Shown here in pieces: positions 56,895 to 64,000 of a stretch of DNA of 64,000 bases. Position numbers and translations under genes: made by a program. The stretch spans positions 558,001 through 622,000 of the forward strand of contig BGZK01000083.1 in NCBI GenBank assembly GCA_005406025.1, given 5' to 3'. The stretch comes from Eumeta japonica (lineage: Eukaryota; Arthropoda; Insecta; Lepidoptera; Psychidae). Positions within the stretch are counted from its first letter, which is position 1. Every line of letters begins with the position of its first letter. Below the pieces are notes generated by a model that was given only the letters and a program-made list of their open reading frames with translations, made no database searches and had not been told where the DNA came from.

Positions 56895-57889
56895 AATGAG
56901 CATGGTCCGACATGCTCTTGGCCAGTTTTTTTTAATTCCGTACTCAATTTTCTCCTCATGATCTAAAGAAGTGCACCTCATTATCTCACAATAGATTAAA
57001 TAAACTTAATGATATGTTAAGCAAATTTCTTATTAGAAAAATTCTTGCGTCTTAGTTATAACTTTTAACCGAAGTTGAAGTTTATAAAATGGTTTTACTT
57101 TTTCTAGAAGTATTCCTTTTGAAATTATAAGTTTAAAACTCTAAAGCAAAAAAACGGGTCTCAAAGTTGAGCATCTACTTAATTAGTACTTTTAATGGAA
57201 TTTAGTTTTTTACTAGTTGATTGCTGCGAAGTTAGCGCACATTACTGAAAATTGGGATTGGCGTATTTTTATTATTTGATAAGAGTTTCAAACTTTGTTT
57301 CAACATTCTTTAACGAGTTTAGATATCAGTTATTTAGAAATTTAAGTAATTTTCCTTATGTATTTATTATCGCGTACTCGAATCAGCTCTGTATATACAT
57401 ATCTAAAATGCATTCGGCTAATCTCGGTCGGTTTGTGCAAGAAATTTTATCACAGTTTTATGATTTTACTCTTTTATAATTTTATTAAAAATATGCAATT
57501 TTGTACGTCTCATATAGAAACTGAAATAGGGTTGTGCTATCAAAGGGAGTTATTTTAATCTTGCCCCCAATTCATATGTGGGTGCGTTTTAACCATGCGT
57601 CCATTGTTACTCAGACGGTCGATCGTATAGTGTTTTATTGTGACTCATGCGTGTTTCTTTAATAATAGTTTTTTTTTTTTTAATATCAGAGAAAACTTTT
57701 TTCAATATTTATTCATTTGGAAATGAATAAACATTGATTTATAAATGTATATATGGAAAATTTTATTGTAGTCAAAGGTGAACTAAGTTTTGAACTAATA
57801 GAGTTAATTGGACGAGTCTGGAACAAGTTTTATGGATGGGATTCAGTCTTTTGTGTATATAAATTTTTATATGCCACTTCTTTTTATGG
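56895..57889. other. AT-rich intergenic, no gene seen
   Basis: Includes the palindromic tail GAGCATGGTCCGACATGCTC at 56898-56917. No gene. Confidence 0.4.
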
Positions 57890-58222
57890 CAACGTGTTTC
57901 TGAAACTCAATGGCATTATATAAATATGGGGTTCCCATAGATGGCACAAAGGCACAATTGCTTACAACGAACGTCAAAGATCACTAGCCTATCGCTGTTT
58001 ACAGATTTCACACATGGTCACCCAACAGGAGCAGTTCCCACCTATTCTCGTGTTGTGGACCTTCCCACGATGTATTCCCTCATCGTCAGCTAATAGCATA
58101 CTTCAATGAGCAAACGTGTCTAAACAAACTTACGGGTATTGGGGACAAAGCTTGGTCTCGAACGTGACTTCGTATTAAAAGTCAAATGTTTTACCGCTGA
58201 CCTCCCCATTGACCTGCGACTT
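57890..58222 (-). repeat. tRNA-Lys-derived SINE
   Basis: On the minus strand from about 58210: GGGGAGGTCAGCGGTAAAAC (A-box region), ATTTGACTTTTAAT (anticodon-loop equivalent with TTT, as in tRNA-Lys), then GTTCGAGACC (B box, 58154-58163). The spacing fits a tRNA head. The tRNA stems are decayed and a roughly 0.25 kb unrelated body continues to lower coordinates, so it is a SINE and not a tRNA gene. The 3' limit is approximate. Confidence 0.6.
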
Positions 58223-58620
58223 AATTTCTATTTATAATAATAATGCGTATATTTACGAAGGTCAAGGTTACGTCCAAATTTGGTCGCAGATGACCCGAGA
58301 TTGTACGTTATAGATATCTATATCCAGTAGTGGATGACCAGTGTTTGCAACGAAGGAAGTTTTAAAATATAGTGACTAATTTGAGCATTATTAACTGACG
58401 AGATTAGAGATTAATTATGTTGTAGTTTTCTTCGATTATTAAACTGATAAAGGTGATTATTATTCAACATTACGCAACTTCTCTCAATACGAATCAAGAA
58501 ATCAGAAATGGAGCAAAACCATCACTCATATGTATAGTTTTTCAGATTGGTAATCGATAAAAAATTCTATCGTATGCTCTCTGATATTATCGAAACAAGT
58601 TTCTTATTTTTACGTTAAAG
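58223..58620. other. AT-rich, no gene seen
   Basis: Nothing recognised. Confidence 0.4.
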
Positions 58621-58682
58621 TACGTCAATTGTCTTATTGACGTCTCATTTATGTGTGCCAAGCTGGCGTCGAAATGACGTCA
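58621..58682. promoter_or_regulatory. cluster of three CRE-like sites
   Basis: TACGTCA (58621-58627), TTGACGTCT (about 58637-58645) and the full palindrome TGACGTCA (58675-58682) lie within 62 bp, at the edge of a GC-rich unique-looking patch (58660-58800). TGACGTCA is the consensus for CREB/ATF-type bZIP factors. No transcription start is identified nearby. Confidence 0.4.
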
Positions 58683-60412
58683 CCGAGCCGTGTTCCCAGC
58701 GAGCCACAATACAAATGAGGCGGTCCAACACTAGCGCTGACGCAATCGCCTTACACCCACCCTCGTACGCAACTTCCGGAGGGTTGCGCCATTAGCTAAA
58801 TTTTACAAAATAGCGAAACGAAACCGAGAAAATAACAAACAATAAGGAATAAGCTTACACGGTTGCTGTTTATATTTTAGTAAGATAAAGCGACAATGAC
58901 TGCCTGACTGGCGCAGACGGTGGTGACCTTATTTGCTGCGCTGGGGAGTGGGTTTCATTCTTGAACAAGAAAAACATGTATGTAATTGACAACTAGCGTT
59001 TGTCTTTTGTCAAGGTATTTCTATGCATTACTTGTATATATTCACAAAAAAAGTATATATGTATTCTATCGACTATCTGATACAATCTGTAATACAAGCT
59101 TCGTTCCTTACTTTGGTTTCGTATTGTGCTGTGTGTGTGCCGGAAGATATTATTAAGAAAAATATTAGTTTTCCCTGATTTTGTATTATAAGTTTTACAA
59201 ATTTCTACAATTTTTTGTTTTCTAAAAGTTCTTGGACAATTAGCTGTTGAATTTTCTAAGCTGATCTTACGAAATGTATGACGTCGCTCTTATAGGGTTG
59301 TCAGTACGACAGAATTATATTTATTTTAAGTGTAGATTCTTCATTTTGAATTAATTTCATTACTATTTAATCAAAATCAGTCGAAGAAGAAGGAGGTTAC
59401 GCCTGTTCACAAGAAGGCATACTACTCATATGTTTTAGCCGCTATCCGCTCGCTCGCATTGTGATTAAACCCACGTGAACATACAGTGAATATTCCCGTC
59501 TTTTATATAGATAGAACTCGCTATCTGTCTCGATCCCTCTTTAAGTACTGTTTTAATTCTGGCTCCGTTGTCGGGTCTGGTGCCTGTTCCGATTACAATC
59601 AAATCTCGTTATCGATTGTGGTCCTCTCTCTCAGATATCGCTCTTAGTGATGAACTACAAATTTTATTGATGATTTACCAACGTTGTGAAACATATTTTA
59701 GTTGTTAGCTTAAATATGTTAATCACTGCTTACACTGCGAACATAAAATGTAACAATGTAGTGTTTAGTCGGTGAAACCGATTTCTGCTATCATTTCAAA
59801 CCATCTATGTACAAAAGTATTCTTATTTAGAAAATATCAAAATACAAAAAAGTACGATACGTAGTTCTTTTTGAAATAAGTAATTTTAAGTACCAACTTT
59901 ATTATAATATATGGAGACAAGGTTGAAACCTGGTGATTTTCTCGTAAATTAGGAAAATATCTATGAGTTATTTTGGATAGGATACCAGCTACATTACAAA
60001 TTAAACTTTTAACCGCCAAACTTTTATACGAAAGTCGCAACCCTAGCGTCGAAACTTACCGAGCTTATGTACAAAAGCCAATATTAAGAATAGGGCTGTC
60101 AAAAAAGATTTCGAAATATCATAATGAAATATGAGATGAAAATTTAAAGCTTTTGGTAGTCTTAAACATAATACCTATAATTTTCAGTGCCTGTCTTTAA
60201 TCAACAATATAAAATGATCTGTCAAGTCTGTGATAAGGTCGTCGCACCATATTTACAGACAATATTACAATATTAGACTATTTAAAAATATAAATGTTTG
60301 ATATTATCAACGATATAAAACATTACAATCATTAGTCGACAAATTGTAATTCCAATTATACATTAGTCTGCACAATTTGTAGGAAGTTACCCATTTTAAA
60401 TTTCTACTAATT
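58683..60412. other. intergenic, GC patch then AT-rich
   Basis: GC-rich to 58800, a smaller GC patch at 58895-58965, then AT-rich. At about 59450-59640 there is a decayed pyrimidine-rich tract of the Helitron-like family (minus orientation). No gene. Confidence 0.4.
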
Positions 60413-60432
60413 ATATATATATATATATATAC
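60413..60432. repeat. (TA)n microsatellite
   Basis: Ten TA dinucleotides. Confidence 0.9.
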
Positions 60433-62076
60433 TAATTTAATACATCAGTGCAGTAGAGTGTGGAAATTAAAATGAAGAATAAGTGCATTTTATAATATGT
60501 ATAAACGTCTATATTCAAGACGAAATGAGAACAACACTAACAAATATTTCCTGAATACGGACACGACTGTGACGTAACTTGTAGTCGTATCTTTCAAACA
60601 GCGGCGCTAGAGGATATGAGCAAAACTTTTTGCTTTCACGATTGTCTAGGGATGGATACGCTATTGTCGATTTTACGAGAATCGATTAGTATCTTTAAGA
60701 AATACATCAATTCAAACTTTAAATTAATGACATTATTTCATTCTGTTTACGCTTTTATTTGATATGAAAAATAGCAAATAAAAAATATACCTTACAAAAT
60801 GGTATTATACTACAGACATATCTTAGTTGTAATCACATAGTATTATTGAAAATTTTATTATTTTTTATTATTTTTGATTTTACTATTATTGAAAGAATGT
60901 GCAGAGGGGGTCAAATTAAACCAACTATTTTGGTTAAAAGATGGTATAAATATAAATTTAGTATTAGAGGAAACTTATTTTTGTCGGATAAATCCGACGT
61001 TCAAATTGTAATTGATAACGAATATAGCCCCCTTTGATTCTCAAAATATTTCTTAATCAATCTTTCGTGTTTATCACCAAATTCCAATACAATTTCTCGC
61101 AGCTGAAGAATTCCGAAGTTACTACAAGAATTTATCTTTATATTTTCGTTTTTTTGACGCTTGATTCCCAATTTAAAACCACTTGCCCTTATAAATACCC
61201 TATTCGGTTAAACCAGGACTTTCAAATGGCCATCGGATTAAAATAATAAAAAAAAAACTAGGCTCATAGCCTAACTCAGCTACGTGCTCACGATGAAAAG
61301 AACGATTGTCCTGAGTTAATTAAAAACGACTATATGACAGGGACAACTAATAAATTATATTTTGCATAACATACAAATATAACTCTGAATTTAGTGGCCC
61401 ATTTGTTTCATAAAGCTGTCCTGGTCCCGTGGAATTCCCCCGACCGAAAAGGACAACACCGATGTGGATCTATGGAGCGATATGTTTCTTCACCATAGCG
61501 TCGTCTAGCAGTCTTGCTCCGATCTGATTGTCTTTTCGTTCGTAAGTACAAGCTCATTCTTTATATTAATCCGTCAGTGCGGGACGTCGTTACCGCACTA
61601 ACAGTAATAGTGATTTGTAGCTTCCAACACGTATTAAACATATATGAAGGATTCTGCTTCGAGGTAATTTCAAATAAGAGATTGTGGGAGGATATGCATG
61701 AGACTTCAATGATAAGGTGATCAAAATCTGACTGCACAATATATTATAAAAGTGTATGGAATTAGTAGTTTTTTTATATAGAAATATGAGAAAAGGGGAT
61801 CTCCTGCTCTTTAGACCAAATGGTCTAGGTTGCTTTTTAAATGCTGTAGGTGGTGTGTGCGGCGTATGATCCTATTAAATGAAAGGTGACCTGTCATGTT
61901 GAAAATCATAAGGTTTGGAGTAACACTCCTACTTTCTACATAAAAATGTGAAATCTACACAATTAAATCAAATTCCGTATGTTTGTCTCTGAAAATTTCA
62001 AAGGGCAGTCCTTCACTTGACTTGAAATTTTGATACAATGTTACGCTCGAAGAGGCGCTTGTTTTTTTTATATTTA
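60433..62076. other. intergenic, no gene seen
   Basis: No gene recognised; open frames up to 70 codons look accidental. A less AT-rich stretch lies at 61380-61620. Confidence 0.4.
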
Positions 62077-62490
62077 CTAGCACTTGTCTTCGACTTCGTC
62101 CGCGTATATTTGTGCCGCTGAATCGAATCGTTATACGACTTTAAAAATTCTTTCACTTATGGAAGGCTACATATACATATTTTATTTTGATAGTAACATT
62201 TGTTCTTTGCATTTATCCGAATCGAAATCGCCAGCGTTATCGAAATCGAAAGCGAGACGTAGAGGAGAATCGCGAGCCGGGACTGACACTTAAATCGAGG
62301 ACGAGACCGGGCTCTCAATTGAGTGTAAAATCGTGACTAGAATCAAGAACGTAACCGTTATCAGGGACATTGACGAGAACAGAATTAAAAGCGGGAAAGG
62401 GATCGGAGATGACAACAAGATCGATTAATACAAAAGATAAGGGAATACTTCTACATCCACTCGGGCGAAGCTACGGGAGCAAAGCTTACG
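62077..62490. mobile_element. Helitron-like ends H6 (minus) and H7 (plus)
   Basis: CTAG at 62077-62080 followed by CACTTGTCTTCGACTTCGTCCGCG is a minus-oriented 3' end. A plus-oriented purine tract (GAATCGAAATCGCCAGCG and similar, 62216-62430) leads to GGGCGAAGCTACGGGAGCAA near 62462-62481, a decayed plus-oriented 3' end. The two are back-to-back fragments. Confidence 0.45.
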
Positions 62491-64000
62491 ACGATGCTAC
62501 AAAAAAAAATAGTTTGTAATAATATCTAAGTTTAACGTAGTACTCGTAGTTAAGTAACTATTGTCACGGAAAGATGAGCGAGATGAGGTGTCAATTTAAG
62601 AGGCGAGAATAAGTTTAGTGGTAATTAATCATTGGTGGATGACTCTCGCGGCGATAACAAAACGTCGCCCATTTGTCCATGTATGGCGGTTGTCGTCTCG
62701 CAATGCATAAATTGCGTGTAAAAATTTTTCATATAGCAGGAACCTTTCCGCCGATTTCAAGAGTAGTCTTGGATGTCGAGAGTATTTAGAATGACATCTT
62801 CGTGTATCGCATGTGCATGAAATACGAAAAAACTTGTAGATAGCTAAAAAAATTATATATTTTTACACCCTTTTATAAAAGAGAAGGGCTTTTGTTTAAA
62901 GACTCTTTGTATATTATATATTCGTATATAAAAGTAAGTATTACCATTAAAAACTGGTGTATATCAAACATAACTACATAGCTTATTGTTACAAAGTGAC
63001 CCTATCGAAGGTTAGCGGAATAAGATTAAATGAAAGGAACCACGTTGTACATCTGAAAACTTATATTCAGAAATACATAATCTCAATATATCTCTAGGGA
63101 ACCAGTTAATCACTTGTTGGTATCGCACTTGACTATTTGTCGCTCCGATCGTAAAACTAAAACTCAAACTCCGCACTTCTTTATTTATATTTTCTTACTG
63201 GCCTCTAGACAGTCTTCTAATTACACAGAAAAAAAAAGGCGTAAATATATCACATCGGACACAAACAAAGAAGATTTATCGCCTTTCGGAAATGCCACTC
63301 CACAAAATAAATATATTAAAAATAAAATTTAAGTATTCATAAAAAACCTCGACCGAGAAAAAGGTTGGTGCACGACTTCCGCAGGGGACTTGACTATTTA
63401 CAGAATTCTGTTATCAAATATATTTGTTTAGGGATTAATTTTCTTGTTTTATTTTTAACTTGCGAGCATAGTAAGTAACAATATTTTTATACTAAGAAAT
63501 ATGTCGAATTTCGGATCAGTGGTTCTAGAGATATAAGCGCACAAACGGGCAGACAGACAGTCAAACAGGTAGAGAGACAAACTTAAATACGTTCTGTTTT
63601 ATAACGTGTGAGGATGAGTAGGCGGTAGCAATATAAAAGTCATATTGAGATTAAAGTTATATGAACTATAAAATGGTTTTAAAATACTTAAGCAACATGC
63701 AAAGCTCCTATTAAAAATAAACTAAATAAATAGACTTAATATAGGGCAGCAAGCCTGACACCTAAATTGCTATAGCCGTAAACAGTAACCAAACGAATAC
63801 TTCATAAATGCATATAATACTTAAATTTTGTACATATTTACAGACCGTATTGTCCCATTTTAAAGCAGCTTGAATCTATACTTACGTAATAATTTTCCAT
63901 TCAATTCTTCCTCCCCTCTGGCTGCCGATCTTTTATTTTCCCTTTTAAGTGCACTCTGCTCATCGATAAGTCAACAATGAATCTATCACAATGAGCTATT
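62491..64000. other. intergenic, no gene seen
   Basis: No gene. A unique-looking, less AT-rich stretch with TAATTAATCATTGG and GCGGCGATAACAAAACG lies at 62620-62720. A (GACA)-type run with GAGATATAAGCGCACAAACG at 63529-63590 is another array fragment of the Helitron-like family. Confidence 0.4.

Noticed and set aside
58150..58222. Functional tRNA-Lys gene
   Set aside because: Acceptor and D stems do not pair and the sequence continues into a non-tRNA body, so it is a SINE head.

Overview
The window looks like nuclear DNA of a moth or butterfly (Lepidoptera). It is AT-rich, gene-poor and full of insect-type mobile elements. The clearest host gene is a complete intronless mitochondrial ribosomal protein mRpS25 gene (minus strand, 2384-2887). 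Facing it tail-to-tail is a last exon resembling ornithine carbamoyltransferase (2112-2285, plus strand). The Lepidoptera assignment rests on the repeat types (mariner, R1-clade, piggyBac, Helitron-like ends with CTAG, a tRNA-Lys SINE) and is an inference; I cannot name the species.

Layout. 0-3 kb: the carbamoyltransferase 3' exon and mRpS25. 7-9.1 kb: two intronless paralogous genes in convergent orientation, each with a PHD-type zinc finger and a shared C-terminal segment; I do not recognise the family. 11.9-19.75 kb: a transposon cluster in which a dead R1-clade non-LTR retrotransposon sits inside a mariner transposase gene, followed by a second, unrelated mariner that is nearly full length. 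20-28 kb: no recognisable genes, several GC-rich unique-looking patches, a 0.58 kb inverted-repeat element with a CpG-rich core and other repeats. 28.5-33.6 kb: Helitron-like non-autonomous elements in opposite orientations, with strong hairpins between them. 34-45 kb: scattered transposon fragments, GC-rich patches and one candidate glycine-rich exon (44857-45150, minus). 46-51 kb: a degraded mariner and a piggyBac C-terminal fragment. 52-64 kb: more Helitron-like ends, a 23-bp minisatellite, a 1.4 kb inverted-repeat element carrying a nested element with an endonuclease-like (EEP) gene remnant, a tRNA-Lys-derived SINE and a cluster of CRE-like sites.

Functionally, only mRpS25 (mitochondrial translation) and the carbamoyltransferase (probably mitochondrial arginine/urea-cycle chemistry) can be placed in pathways. 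Nothing suggests operons or cooperation between neighbours. The rest is mobile-element history, plus possible cis-regulatory islands whose target genes may lie outside the window. No CRISPR array, telomeric TTAGG array, rRNA or functional tRNA gene was seen.
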